From UBA8337 sp965662725 (GTDB lineage Bacteria > Pseudomonadota > Alphaproteobacteria > RS24): DNA of 64,000 bases. The stretch lies in assembly GCA_965662725.1 (NCBI GenBank), contig CBFIIT010000001.1, forward strand, positions 62,001 to 126,000, read 5' to 3'. How positions within the stretch are numbered: the stretch's first letter is position 1; every line of letters starts with the position of its first letter. The notes below the pieces were generated by a model. It did no database searches. It saw only the letters and a list, made by a program, of their open reading frames with translations, and had not been told where the DNA came from. A program made the translations under genes and the position numbers. This document shows, piece by piece, positions 44,245 through 52,558 of the stretch.

Positions 44245-44733
44245 ATGGCTGATAATGAACAAAATAATGACCCGCAAGCGGGACAAGAAGCAGCCGGGCC
44301 AAGCCTGCAAATTATGGTGCAATATGTCCGTGATTTATCATTTGAAAATCCCGGCGCCCCAAATTTCGCCGGCACGCAACCTGAAATCGGCGTTAATGCC
44401 AATGTCGGCGCGCGCAAATTGAGCGATACGGATTATGAAGTCGGATTGAAATTTCGCATTGAAGCGAAAGCCGAAGACAATGTGCAATTTATTGCCGAAC
44501 TGGAATATTGCGGCATCTTTCGTTTGATGAATATTCCCGAAGAAGAAATCCGACCGGTCATGCTCATTGAGGCACCGCGGCAATTATTCCCTTTCGCCCG
44601 CCGCGTATTGGCCGATGCAACACGCGATGGCGGCTATCCGCCGATTATGCTGGACCCGATTGATTTTCTAGCGCTCTACCAGCAAGGCCAAGCAGCCGAG
44701 CAAGAAGGCGGTGATAGCCCCGCCATTAATTAG
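44245..44733 (+). CDS. secB: Protein-export chaperone SecB
   Basis: SecB keeps secretory preproteins unfolded and hands them to SecA. At 162 residues it shows LQIMVQYVRDLSFENPGAPNFAG, then ELEYCGIFRLMNIPEEEI and the SecB C-terminal region LFPFARRVLADATRDGGYPPIMLDPIDFLALYQQ. GGCAGG precedes the ATG. It is convergent with dnaQ, and both stop codons lie inside copies of the same short repeat. Confidence 0.97.
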   Translation: MADNEQNNDPQAGQEAAGPSLQIMVQYVRDLSFENPGAPNFAGTQPEIGVNANVGARKLSDTDYEVGLKFRIEAKAEDNVQFIAELEYCGIFRLMNIPEEEIRPVMLIEAPRQLFPFARRVLADATRDGGYPPIMLDPIDFLALYQQGQAAEQEGGDSPAIN

Positions 44734-44753
44734 GGCGTTTATTTAGGGCGTTT
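44730..44753. repeat. 11-bp direct repeat (period 13) at secB/dnaQ stops
   Basis: TTAGGGCGTTT occurs at 44730-44740 and 44743-44753. The first copy contains the secB TAG, the second the complement of the dnaQ TAA. The repeats are direct, so the sequence is not an intrinsic terminator. Confidence 0.8.
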
Positions 44754-45468
44754 CTTCACAAGCCGCCTCGGCCAGCCATAGGGCGCGCTGCGGCAATTGA
44801 CGTAAAAATTCTTGATGCGCTTCTGCTTCCGCTTGCGTCAAACGCGGTGGCAGGGCGGCTTCGCGGCGACGGCGCGGTTGCGCGGGGTGCATATGTGCCG
44901 TTTCACTGGGCGCAGTAGGATCGGCCTTTTGCGCGGCCTGAAACACCAAGCCCGGTTGGCGTCCGCCCGATAATTCCAAATAAACCCCGGCCAAAAGCTC
45001 ACTATCGATAAGGGCGCCGTGTAAATCGCGGTTTGAATTATCAACCCCAAAGCGGCGGCATAAAGCATCGAGGCTGGCCGGCGCACCGGGAAATTTTTTC
45101 CGCGCCATGCTCAATGTGTCGATAATCTCATTATCGCGCAAATCATCGCGCCCCAAACGTGCCAATTCAGCATTTAAAAATTTCATATCAAACGCGGCAT
45201 TATGAATAATCAGCGCCGCGCCTTTGACAAAAGCGGCAAACTCATCAGCAATCTCAGCAAAAAGCGGTTTATCGGCGAGAAATTTTTCGCTTAGCCCATG
45301 CACCGCCTCAGCCTCGCGCGGCATATCGCGCTCAGGATTGATATAAACATGATAGGTATTGCCGGTCGGCAAGCGATTGACCAACTCCAGACAACCGATT
45401 TCTACAATTCGATCGCCGTTTTTCGGGTCCAATCCAGTGGTCTCCGTATCTAAAACAATTTCTCGCAC
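44743..45468 (-). CDS. dnaQ: DNA polymerase III epsilon subunit (3'-5' exonuclease)
   Basis: The proofreading subunit of the replicative polymerase. The 241-residue protein has the ExoI motif EIVLDTETTGLDPKNGDRIVEIG, with D7 and E9. ExoII-type HNAAFDMKFLNAEL and the C-terminal exonuclease motif DLHGALIDSELLAGVYLEL follow. A polymerase-binding tail follows the nuclease. It lies near the candidate origin, in its usual alphaproteobacterial place. Confidence 0.96.
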   Translation of the reverse strand: MREIVLDTETTGLDPKNGDRIVEIGCLELVNRLPTGNTYHVYINPERDMPREAEAVHGLSEKFLADKPLFAEIADEFAAFVKGAALIIHNAAFDMKFLNAELARLGRDDLRDNEIIDTLSMARKKFPGAPASLDALCRRFGVDNSNRDLHGALIDSELLAGVYLELSGGRQPGLVFQAAQKADPTAPSETAHMHPAQPRRRREAALPPRLTQAEAEAHQEFLRQLPQRALWLAEAACEETP

Positions 45469-45516
45469 CAGCCGCTTTTCTCCCGTTTTTTCTCGTTTAT
45501 CCCTTGTCCAAGCCGC

Positions 45517-46152
45517 TTAATCGCGCTTAGAGCGTTGCATGCGCGCCGCCAGCTTCGTGCCCTCACGCCCCTTGATTTGGTCTAAAATAGCATGCACTTG
45601 GGTGGCCGCGTCTTCAAGCGATATCGAGCTGTCCACAATAAAATCGGCTTTCGCGCGCTTGTCTTTATCAGGCACTTGTTTGGCCAAAATATCATTAAAC
45701 CGCTCTTCGCTCATGCCCGGTCGCGCCAAGACGCGCTGCTTTTGTACCTCAAAAGGGGCCGACACAACGACCACACAATCAACAAAAGCCTCACCGCCGG
45801 TTTCAAATAAAAGGGGAATGTCCAAAACCACGGCAGCCGCGCCATCGCTTTTTGCTTGGTTCAGAAAATCAAATTGGCTTTGGCCGGCGAGGGGATGAAC
45901 AATCGCTTCTAATTGTTTCAGTTTTTCCGCATTTTTTAAAACATGCTGGCCCAAAATGGCACGATCTACCGCGCCGTCTATGACCGCTTCGGGCACCAAT
46001 GTTTTAATCGGTTCGACCGCCGCCCCGCCTTTTTCATATAACGCATGCACCGCCGCATCCGCGTCATAAACCGGCACATTGGCAGCGGCAAAGATTTCCG
46101 CCGTTGCCGATTTGCCCATGCCGATGGAGCCGGTCAATCCAATCAAATACAT
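45517..46152 (-). CDS. coaE: Dephospho-CoA kinase
   Basis: CoaE performs the last step of coenzyme A synthesis. P-loop GLTGSIGMGKS is at the N-terminus, and the core contains VPVYDADAAVHALYEKGG, HPLAGQ and DIPLLFETGG. ATG 46152 (211 residues) is preferred because AAGGA lies 9 nt upstream; an ATG three codons earlier has AGG directly against it. It is between aroE and dnaQ on the same strand. Confidence 0.96.
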   Translation of the reverse strand: MYLIGLTGSIGMGKSATAEIFAAANVPVYDADAAVHALYEKGGAAVEPIKTLVPEAVIDGAVDRAILGQHVLKNAEKLKQLEAIVHPLAGQSQFDFLNQAKSDGAAAVVLDIPLLFETGGEAFVDCVVVVSAPFEVQKQRVLARPGMSEERFNDILAKQVPDKDKRAKADFIVDSSISLEDAATQVHAILDQIKGREGTKLAARMQRSKRD

Positions 46153-46179
46153 CTCACCCATCCTTATGTTTGCCGGTTT

Positions 46180-47061
46180 TTACGAAGCGGCGTTTAAATC
46201 AGCCAATAATAATTGTCGCAGCCGGTCATCGACAATCGGCCTGTCGCCAAACCAAATCTCAAATGACAAAGCTGCCTGATGCATCAGCATGCCGAGACCA
46301 TCAATAGCGATGTAGCCGGTCTTTTCAGCAGCCGATAAAAGCGGTGTTATGAGCGGCGTATAAACAATATCGCTGACCAAAGCCTTATCATCCAAACCGC
46401 CAAGCGCAATTTCCAAATCCGGCTGACCGGCCATGCCGAGACTGGTCGTATTGACCAAAAGCCCGCAGCCTTCCGCCAGCTCATCTCTATCGTCCCATTC
46501 ACCAATGCGCAGCCCATCGGCCAAGCCGATAAGCGCCTCGGCCTTGGCGCGTGTGCGATTGACCAGTCGAATATCGGTTAAGCCGGCACGCCCCAAAGCA
46601 GCGATAATGGCGCGCGCCGCGCCGCCTGCCCCCAATATTAAAACCGGCCTATCGCGCCAAGCCGCATATTCTTGCGAGCCGTCGCCCGACGGCTTGTCAG
46701 CCCCATCAAGGCCGGCGAGAAACCCGTCCCCATCCGTATTGGCACCATATAAAGCACCATCGCGAAAACTGATTGTATTGACCGCGCCCAGTTTTTTCGC
46801 CGCCGGCGTTAACTCATCCATCGCGGCAAATGCCGCTTCTTTATGCGGCACGGTAACATTGGCACCGATAAAACCATCCGCCGCCATTTCTTTAAGCCGC
46901 GCTTTAAAATCATCTTTCGGATCGATCGGATAGCGTAGATAGTCAGCCTTTATATTATGCGCATTGAGCCAGTGACCATGAATGAGCGGCGAGCGCGAAT
47001 GGCTGACCGGCCAGCCGATAATGGCCAGCTTATCTTTCTGTGTTTTTGGCGCAACGCTCAT
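46180..47061 (-). CDS. aroE: Shikimate dehydrogenase
   Basis: AroE reduces 3-dehydroshikimate with NADPH in aromatic amino acid synthesis. The 293-residue protein begins with the substrate-binding AIIGWPVSHSRSPLIHGHWL. It has NVTVPHKEAAFAAMD (catalytic lysine), the nucleotide-binding LILGAGGAARAIIAAL, and VNRTRAKAEALI. Its ATG overlaps the maf stop (ATGA). The maf-aroE-coaE-dnaQ series is a typical origin-left cluster. Confidence 0.97.
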   Translation of the reverse strand: MSVAPKTQKDKLAIIGWPVSHSRSPLIHGHWLNAHNIKADYLRYPIDPKDDFKARLKEMAADGFIGANVTVPHKEAAFAAMDELTPAAKKLGAVNTISFRDGALYGANTDGDGFLAGLDGADKPSGDGSQEYAAWRDRPVLILGAGGAARAIIAALGRAGLTDIRLVNRTRAKAEALIGLADGLRIGEWDDRDELAEGCGLLVNTTSLGMAGQPDLEIALGGLDDKALVSDIVYTPLITPLLSAAEKTGYIAIDGLGMLMHQAALSFEIWFGDRPIVDDRLRQLLLADLNAAS

Positions 47062-47672
47062 CCGATAAGGCCGCCATGACGGCGCAAGCCATCCAAAACC
47101 GGCAAAAGCGGTAGGCCCAAAATGGAGAAATAATCGCCATCAATCTCAGAAAATAAATGCGCGCCAAGGCCTTCCAATTGATAGCAGCCGACCGAGCTTA
47201 ATATTTTTTCGCCGGCAGTGGCCAAATAAGCGTCTAGAAATTCATCGCTAAAGGCGCGCATGGTCAAACAAACGCGCCCGCTATGCTGCCATATAATGTC
47301 GCCATTCTCGACCAAGACAACGCCGCCGACGAGATAATGCTGCTTGCCGCGAAAAATCTGTAAATTTGCGCGCGCTTCTTGCATGTCGCGGGGCTTGTCA
47401 AATAACCGCCCGTCACATTCCAAAATTTGGTCCGCGCCGATAATCAGCCCATCGGTTTTAACCGCCTTGGCTTTTTCAGCCGCTAGAGCCAAGGCCAGGT
47501 TTTCGCCATCGCCCTGATGGTTTTGTTTCAACGCATCCTCATCAACGCCGGACACTTGCACATTAAATGGCAGTCCCGCACCGGTTAAAACTTGCGCGCG
47601 TATTTTGCTTTGTGACGCCAAGGTCAGTTTTTTTGTCAGCTGCATTTCGTTCAATATCCCGTTTATTTTCAT
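47058..47672 (-). CDS. maf: Maf-like nucleotide pyrophosphatase
   Basis: Maf/YhdE proteins hydrolyse nucleoside triphosphates, including modified ones. The protein has LASQSKIRAQVL at the N-terminus (the SxSxxR motif), GADQILECDGRLFDKP, and GCYQLEGLGAHLFSEIDGDYFSILGLPL at the C-terminus. ATG 47672 follows the upstream gene stop directly (TAAATG, no gap), giving 204 residues; an ATG nine codons later (47645) is possible. Substrate class cannot be decided by eye. Confidence 0.93.
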   Translation of the reverse strand: MKINGILNEMQLTKKLTLASQSKIRAQVLTGAGLPFNVQVSGVDEDALKQNHQGDGENLALALAAEKAKAVKTDGLIIGADQILECDGRLFDKPRDMQEARANLQIFRGKQHYLVGGVVLVENGDIIWQHSGRVCLTMRAFSDEFLDAYLATAGEKILSSVGCYQLEGLGAHLFSEIDGDYFSILGLPLLPVLDGLRRHGGLIG

Positions 47673-48506
47673 TTATGGCCGCTGGTCGCGGGCGCGTTCA
47701 TGGTCGTGATATAAATTCATTATCGCGCTGGCAATCTCTTCTACCGATCGGCGCGTTACATCAATCACCGGCCATTTTTGCCGCGCAAACAACCGTCGCG
47801 CTTCGGCAATTTCCCCACGGATCAATTCCGGATCAACATATTCGGTTTCGCTATCCTCGTTTAGCGTCAAAAGCCGATTGCGGCGTATGGCCTGCAACCG
47901 CTCCGGACTATTGGTCAGGCCGACAACCAGCGGGTGGCTGGCTTTCAGCAATTCAGCCGGCGGGTCCATGCCGGGCACTAGCGGCACATTGGCGGCTTTA
48001 ATGCCGCGATTGGCAAGATAAATACAGGTCGGGGTTTTTGACGTGCGCGACACGCCGGTCAAAATTATATCGGCCTCATCCAAATCGCCTTGGCTTTGGC
48101 CATCATCATGCTGGATGGTATAATTAAGCGCATTGATGCGGCGAAAATAATCCGTATCCATAGAGTGCTGGCGGCCCGGTTTGTTCGAAATCTCGACGTT
48201 TAGATAGGGCCCTAATTGTTCGACAAAGGGCTGTAAGACCGAAATACACGGCACCCGCAGCGCATCGCATGTTTCATGTAATTTCTGTCGCAAACGATCA
48301 TCCAAAATCGAATACATGACCGGGCCCGGGTTTTCTTTCAGCTCTTCCAATACCCGTGCCAGCGCCTTTTGACCGCGCACCAGCCCATATATATGCTCGA
48401 CCGGTTGCGCGTCGACAAATTGCGAACACACAGCGCGCGCCACCGCTTGAATGGTCTCACCGGTACTGTCGGAGATTAAATGCAGATGAAAATATGTGAC
48501 GCTCAA
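47673..48506 (-). CDS. PPDK/PEP synthetase regulatory kinase-phosphatase (DUF299)
   Basis: Proteins of this family reversibly phosphorylate pyruvate phosphate dikinase or PEP synthase. The 277-residue protein begins FHLHLISDSTGETIQAVARA and has the ATP-binding P-loop GVSRTSKTPT at 151-160, followed by the conserved YLANRGIKAANVPLV. It is the left flank of the candidate oriC, the position of RP001 in Rickettsia and its homologue in Caulobacter. Its target enzyme is not in the window. Confidence 0.92.
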   Translation of the reverse strand: MSVTYFHLHLISDSTGETIQAVARAVCSQFVDAQPVEHIYGLVRGQKALARVLEELKENPGPVMYSILDDRLRQKLHETCDALRVPCISVLQPFVEQLGPYLNVEISNKPGRQHSMDTDYFRRINALNYTIQHDDGQSQGDLDEADIILTGVSRTSKTPTCIYLANRGIKAANVPLVPGMDPPAELLKASHPLVVGLTNSPERLQAIRRNRLLTLNEDSETEYVDPELIRGEIAEARRLFARQKWPVIDVTRRSVEEIASAIMNLYHDHERARDQRP

Positions 48507-48542
48507 AGGGCGCTCCGATATGGCTCGGGTGACAGTTAATTA

Positions 48543-48560
48543 TGTGAATAATGAGGATAA
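48543..48560 (-). promoter_or_regulatory. Two abutting DnaA boxes
   Basis: TGTGAATAA (48543-48551) is the complement of TTATTCACA, a consensus box. It abuts TGAGGATAA (48552-48560), the complement of TTATCCTCA, which has one mismatch to TTATCCACA. Both face the same way. They lie 37 bp upstream of the DUF299 gene start. Confidence 0.55.
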
Positions 48561-48620
48561 GTCGCACCGTGCGGCAAGCCAAGAAATTTTGTCCCCGCTG
48601 CCATTTTCTCATCCCGCGGT

Positions 48621-48638
48621 TTAAAGCGATTTATTAAC
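48621..48638. promoter_or_regulatory. TTAA-N9-TTAAC element, copy 1
   Basis: TTAA at 48621-48624 and TTAAC at 48634-48638 with 9 nt between. The spacing is 2 nt longer than a CtrA box. Confidence 0.4.
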
Positions 48639-48695
48639 TCGATAAAACCTCTCTGTGGAAACAGGGAAGAAAAAAATGTTGCCGTAATATGCCTA

Positions 48696-48713
48696 TTAAT
48701 CCCCCTTATTAAC
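48696..48713. promoter_or_regulatory. TTAA-N9-TTAAC element, copy 2
   Basis: TTAA at 48696-48699 and TTAAC at 48709-48713, again with 9 nt between, 75 bp after copy 1. The right half overlaps a one-mismatch DnaA box (48706-48714). Confidence 0.4.
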
Positions 48714-48936
48714 AAAATTCACATATCAAAAAATCGCTGGGTTTATTAGCTTTTTGAAAAAAATAATAAGCTTTTGGGGAAAAATTCGCGCTATCCCCAT
48801 AGTTCACCCTGCTTTATCACCAAAGGCGCAATTGGGGAGAAATCTGTGCGAAACCAGTAATCAACAGAAATTGCCTGTGACAACAACAACAACATCCTTT
48901 TATTTAATTAATAAACAAAAAGAGGTAAGCACAAGC

Positions 48937-49974
48937 ATGGTTGAAAACAGCACCCAATCAAAAAAGCTTTTGGCAACTCTCGCAGGTGACCTAACCGGGG
49001 CCCCTCCGATTTGGCTGATGCGCCAAGCAGGGCGTTATTTACCCGAATATCGAGCGACACGCGAACAAGCAGGTGGTTTTCTGGATTTATGTTATAACCC
49101 GCAACTGGCTGAAGAAGTCACGTTGCAACCAATCAGACGCTTCGGTTTTGACGCATCTATTTTATTTGCCGATATTTTGCTTATCCCCGAAGCTTTGGGA
49201 CAAAAATTATGGTTTGAGACCGGTGAAGGGCCGCGATTGACGCCGATTGAAAATGGTGACGTGCTATCGCTCGATAATGCGCAAGCGCATTTAGCACCAA
49301 TTTTTGAAACTGTGCGCCGTTTGTCGAACAGTCTGCCCGAACAAACAACCCTTATCGGTTTTGCCGGCGCGCCATGGACAGTAGCCAGCTATATGGTTGC
49401 CGGTCGCGGGACGCCCGACCAGGCGCCGGCGCGTGATTTGGCGCAAAAAGACCCGGCTGCATTTCAATCGATTATCGATATTTTGATTAGTGCCAGTATT
49501 GATTATTTGGCAGCGCAAGTAGCAGCCGGAGCGGAGGTTCTACAAATTTTTGAGAGCTGGGCGGCATCACTTAAAGGCGACGCTTTTGAGCGCTGGTGTA
49601 TTGCCCCGGTGGCGGCAATAATTAGCGGCTTACGCGCGCGCGGCATTGATGTGCCAATTATCGCTTTTCCGCGTGCTGCTGATTATCATATGGGCGCTTA
49701 TTGCACGCAAACCGCCTGCACGGCGCTGGGCTTGGATACGTCAGCCGATTTGGATGCGATACGCGCCGAGGTCGGGCCTGATATGGTATTGCAAGGCAAT
49801 CTCGATCCGCAAATATTGGTCGCCGGTGGTGCATCACTGGAGCAAGCGGTTCGGGATATTCTTGCGCGGACACAAAATACGCCGCATATTTTCAATCTCG
49901 GTCATGGCATTGTGCCGCAAACACCGCCGGAAAATGTCGGCCGATTAATAGAGCTTATTCGCGAGACAGGCTGA
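48937..49974 (+). CDS. hemE: Uroporphyrinogen decarboxylase
   Basis: HemE decarboxylates uroporphyrinogen III to coproporphyrinogen III in heme synthesis. The 345-residue protein has the signature PIWLMRQAGRYLPEYR (R29 in MRQAGR) and ILFADILL with the catalytic Asp. GFAGAPWTVASYMV and NLGHGIVPQTPPENV are further family motifs. ATG 48937 with AGAGGT upstream matches the family N-terminus. The frame is open 61 codons further upstream through the candidate origin, but that extension is not homologous. The hemJ start overlaps the stop (TGATG). Confidence 0.97.
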   Translation: MVENSTQSKKLLATLAGDLTGAPPIWLMRQAGRYLPEYRATREQAGGFLDLCYNPQLAEEVTLQPIRRFGFDASILFADILLIPEALGQKLWFETGEGPRLTPIENGDVLSLDNAQAHLAPIFETVRRLSNSLPEQTTLIGFAGAPWTVASYMVAGRGTPDQAPARDLAQKDPAAFQSIIDILISASIDYLAAQVAAGAEVLQIFESWAASLKGDAFERWCIAPVAAIISGLRARGIDVPIIAFPRAADYHMGAYCTQTACTALGLDTSADLDAIRAEVGPDMVLQGNLDPQILVAGGASLEQAVRDILARTQNTPHIFNLGHGIVPQTPPENVGRLIELIRETG

Positions 49975-50420
49975 TGGATTTTTTAACCGATTATTATCGC
50001 TGGCTTTTGGCATTTCATATTATCGCCGTGATGTTTTGGATGGCCGGTATGTATTATTTACCGCGGCTGTTTGTTTATCATGCGGAAGCGTTGGAAAATG
50101 GAACGGCGCATGAAATGTTTCCGATAATGCAGGAAAAATTACTGCGCATTATTATGAACCCGGCGATGATTGCCGCTTGGATTTTCGGTCTGTCTTTGAT
50201 TTTTGCTGCCGGGCATTGGCCGATCGGCGATATTTGGCTGGTCGGCAAACTGGCTTGCGTGATTGCGCTGACCTTTTATCACGGGTTTTTGGCCAAAACG
50301 CGCAAAGATTTTTTAATCGGAACATTGCCGCGCCCATCAAAATTTTATCGGATGATCAATGAAGTGCCGCCGGTTCTAACGGTCATCATCGTTATATTGG
50401 TTATTGTGCAACCATTTTAA
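49974..50420 (+). CDS. hemJ: Protoporphyrinogen oxidase HemJ
   Basis: HemJ oxidises protoporphyrinogen IX in many alphaproteobacteria lacking HemG/HemY. The 148-residue membrane protein has four hydrophobic segments. It contains WLLAFHIIAVMFWMAGMYYLPRLFVYH with the conserved histidine, and the C-terminal FYRMINEVPPVLTVIIVILVI. The ATG overlaps the hemE stop by 1 nt, so hemE and hemJ form a coupled heme pair at the origin. Confidence 0.95.
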   Translation: MDFLTDYYRWLLAFHIIAVMFWMAGMYYLPRLFVYHAEALENGTAHEMFPIMQEKLLRIIMNPAMIAAWIFGLSLIFAAGHWPIGDIWLVGKLACVIALTFYHGFLAKTRKDFLIGTLPRPSKFYRMINEVPPVLTVIIVILVIVQPF

Positions 50421-50427
50421 AGTGCGC

Positions 50428-50456
50428 TTGAGAAAACCGGCTTGCTGCGCTATAGT
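50428..50456 (+). promoter_or_regulatory. Candidate vegetative promoter upstream of rho
   Basis: TTGAGA (50428-50433), a 17-bp spacer and TATAGT (50451-50456) form a good sigma-70-type promoter. It would give a leader of about 100 nt before the rho ATG at 50566. The leader holds the GC-rich palindromic patch GGGCCGCC/GGGCGGCC (50472-50540). Rho is autoregulated in other bacteria through its leader. Confidence 0.55.
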
Positions 50457-50565
50457 CTAGTTTCCTACCGAGGGCCGCCAGCCGGCACTATTTGTTTTTC
50501 GTAAAAAATTGTTGCGGGCCCGGGTTTCGGGCGGCCGGCATTTTCTTATTTTCGCGAGCGTGATT

Positions 50566-51831
50566 ATGGATCAAATCAAACTTGAAGAATTAAAGGCGAA
50601 ATCGCCGACAGAGCTTTTGGCTTTTGCCGAAAAGCATGAAATTGAAAATGCCTCGGCCATGCTGAAGCAAGACATGTTGTTCGCCATATTGAAAAAATTG
50701 GCGGAGGATAATGTTACCATTATCGGCGAGGGTGTGGTTGAAGTGCTGCAAGACGGCTTCGGTTTTTTGCGTTCGCCCGATGCCAATTATTTGCCCGGTC
50801 CTGATGATATTTATGTCAGCCCCAGTCAAATTCGCCGCTTTGCTTTGCGCACTGGCGATACGTTGGAAGGCGAAATTCGCAGCCCGAAAGAGGGCGAGCG
50901 TTATTTTGCCCTATTGAAAGTTAATAAGATTAATTTCGAAGATCCCGAAAAAGCGCGCCAAAAAGTACATTTCGATAATTTAACGCCGCTCTATCCCGAT
51001 GAGGCGGTGCGCATGGAAATTGACGATCCGACCCGTAAGGATTTATCGACCCGGGTGATTGATATTGTTGCCCCTTTAGGGAAAGGCCAGCGTGCTTTGA
51101 TTGTCGCGCCGCCGCGGACCGGTAAAACCGTATTGATGCAAAATATTGCACAAGCCATATCGGCTAATCATCCTGAATGTTATCTGATTGTTTTATTGAT
51201 TGATGAACGCCCTGAAGAGGTGACCGACATGCAACGCTCGGTCGATGGCGAGGTTGTATCTTCGACATTTGATGAGCCGGCGACACGGCATGTGCAAGTA
51301 GCTGAAATGGTGATTGAAAAGGCCAAGCGTCTGGTCGAGCATGGCCGCGATGTAGTGATTTTATTGGACAGCATTACCCGCTTGGGGCGCGCTTATAATA
51401 CGGTTGTGCCAAGCTCCGGCAAAGTGTTGACCGGTGGTGTTGATGCCAATGCGCTGCAGCGGCCGAAGCGGTTTTTCGGTGCGGCGCGTAATATTGAAGA
51501 GGGCGGCTCGCTGACAATTATTTCAACCGCTTTGATCGAAACCGGCTCGCGCATGGATGAGGTTATCTTTGAAGAGTTTAAAGGTACCGGTAATTCTGAA
51601 ATCGTACTTGACCGGAAAATTTCCGATAAGCGCGTGTTCCCGGCGATTGATATTATGAAGTCCGGCACGCGCAAAGAAGAACTGCTGATAGAGCCGACCG
51701 CTTTGGCAAAAATCTATGTCTTGCGGCGCATTTTAAACCCTATGGGGGCGGTGGATGCGGCCGAGTTCCTTATCGATAAGTTGAAGAATACCAAAGGCAA
51801 TGATGAGTTTTTCGACTCGATGAACACGTAA
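50566..51831 (+). CDS. rho: Transcription termination factor Rho
   Basis: Rho is the hexameric RNA helicase of factor-dependent termination. The 421-residue protein has an N-terminal RNA-binding (OB-fold) domain (EVLQDGFGFLRSPDANYLPGPDDIYVSPSQIR). The P-loop is APPRTGKT at 181-188. LLIDERPEEVTDMQRSV and the Q-loop and R-loop region follow. The ATG at 50566 lacks a strong Shine-Dalgarno. The frame is open 19 codons further upstream, but the family begins near MDQIKLEELK. It is the third gene of hemE-hemJ-rho. Confidence 0.98.
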   Translation: MDQIKLEELKAKSPTELLAFAEKHEIENASAMLKQDMLFAILKKLAEDNVTIIGEGVVEVLQDGFGFLRSPDANYLPGPDDIYVSPSQIRRFALRTGDTLEGEIRSPKEGERYFALLKVNKINFEDPEKARQKVHFDNLTPLYPDEAVRMEIDDPTRKDLSTRVIDIVAPLGKGQRALIVAPPRTGKTVLMQNIAQAISANHPECYLIVLLIDERPEEVTDMQRSVDGEVVSSTFDEPATRHVQVAEMVIEKAKRLVEHGRDVVILLDSITRLGRAYNTVVPSSGKVLTGGVDANALQRPKRFFGAARNIEEGGSLTIISTALIETGSRMDEVIFEEFKGTGNSEIVLDRKISDKRVFPAIDIMKSGTRKEELLIEPTALAKIYVLRRILNPMGAVDAAEFLIDKLKNTKGNDEFFDSMNT

Positions 51832-51851
51832 AACAAGCAATTGCCAAAAGC

Positions 51852-52541
51852 TTAACCGAGTGCTTTTGCAAACATTTCCAAGCTTCGCCCATGCGCCAAT
51901 TCAGTCGCGGCCGCATCATAATGCATACCATTATGACGGGCGAAAGCATGGTCTTGACCCTGATAAATATGCACTTGCGCTTTTGTGTGTGCCCGCAAAG
52001 CCGTGGCAATGGCAGTTTGCGCGTCTTGCGGCACAAACTCATCTTCTGCCGCAATATGAATAAGTGTTGGCGCGGTAATATTATCGGCCTCGCCCAATAA
52101 ATCTTGAATGCCGACCCCGTAATAAGAGGCATGTGCGTCACCATTGGTGCGACAGGCGGCGAGATAAACCATACGGCCGCCAAGACAAAATCCGATTGTC
52201 CCGACTTTGGCACACCCTTGCGCGCGGAGATAATCGATTGCTGCTTGAATATCATGAACCCCTTCATCGCCATCATATCCATTCATCAGCGCAAAGGCTT
52301 TTTGCCATTCTTCTTCCGAACCATCGCTCAGAGAGACATTGCGCTCTTGTCGCCAAAATAAATCCGGTGCCAGCGCCAAATAGCCTTCTTCGGCCAACCA
52401 ATCGGCGGTTGCTTTAATGTCGCCATTGACGCCGAAAATTTCTTGAATGACGATTATCCCGGCTTTCGGCGCAGTGCTCGGCCGCGCCAAATAGCCGTCA
52501 AAATGTTCATCGCCGATATTTATTTTTACTGTTTCACCCAT
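51852..52541 (-). CDS. Dienelactone hydrolase family protein
   Basis: The 229-residue alpha/beta hydrolase shows the dienelactone hydrolase triad: C119 (GFCLGG), D167 (AAEDEFV) and H198 (QDHAFAR), plus E34 in VIQEIFG. No aromatic-degradation genes are nearby, so the natural substrate is unclear; members can act on other esters. The gene runs opposite to rho and ends 20 bp from it. The DUF255 gene lies 17 bp upstream on the same strand. ORF boundaries are firm. Confidence 0.88.
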   Translation of the reverse strand: MGETVKINIGDEHFDGYLARPSTAPKAGIIVIQEIFGVNGDIKATADWLAEEGYLALAPDLFWRQERNVSLSDGSEEEWQKAFALMNGYDGDEGVHDIQAAIDYLRAQGCAKVGTIGFCLGGRMVYLAACRTNGDAHASYYGVGIQDLLGEADNITAPTLIHIAAEDEFVPQDAQTAIATALRAHTKAQVHIYQGQDHAFARHNGMHYDAAATELAHGRSLEMFAKALG

Positions 52542-52558
52542 TATCCGCTCCCGTCACA

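Larger units (their letters stand above)
48507..48936. other. Candidate chromosomal replication origin (oriC)
   Basis: This 430-bp gap is the largest non-coding stretch of the window, more A+T-rich than its surroundings, lying between the RP001 homologue and hemE. In Caulobacter and Rickettsia the origin occupies the same gap. It contains one DnaA box matching TTATNCACA (on the minus strand, 48543-48551) and an abutting one-mismatch box (48552-48560). Another one-mismatch box is TTATTAACA (48706-48714), and weaker ones lie near 48654, 48715 and 48789. Two TTAA-N9-TTAAC elements occur. A-rich runs (48671-48676, 48754-48765) and a (CAA)n tract (48878-48892) follow. The hemE ribosome-binding site AGAGGT is at 48921. 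I see no RNA gene or convincing small gene in it. Confidence 0.75.

Noticed and set aside
48754..48936. In-frame upstream extension of hemE through the candidate origin
   Set aside because: The family N-terminus begins near the ATG at 48937, which has its own ribosome-binding site, and the extension shows no family similarity.
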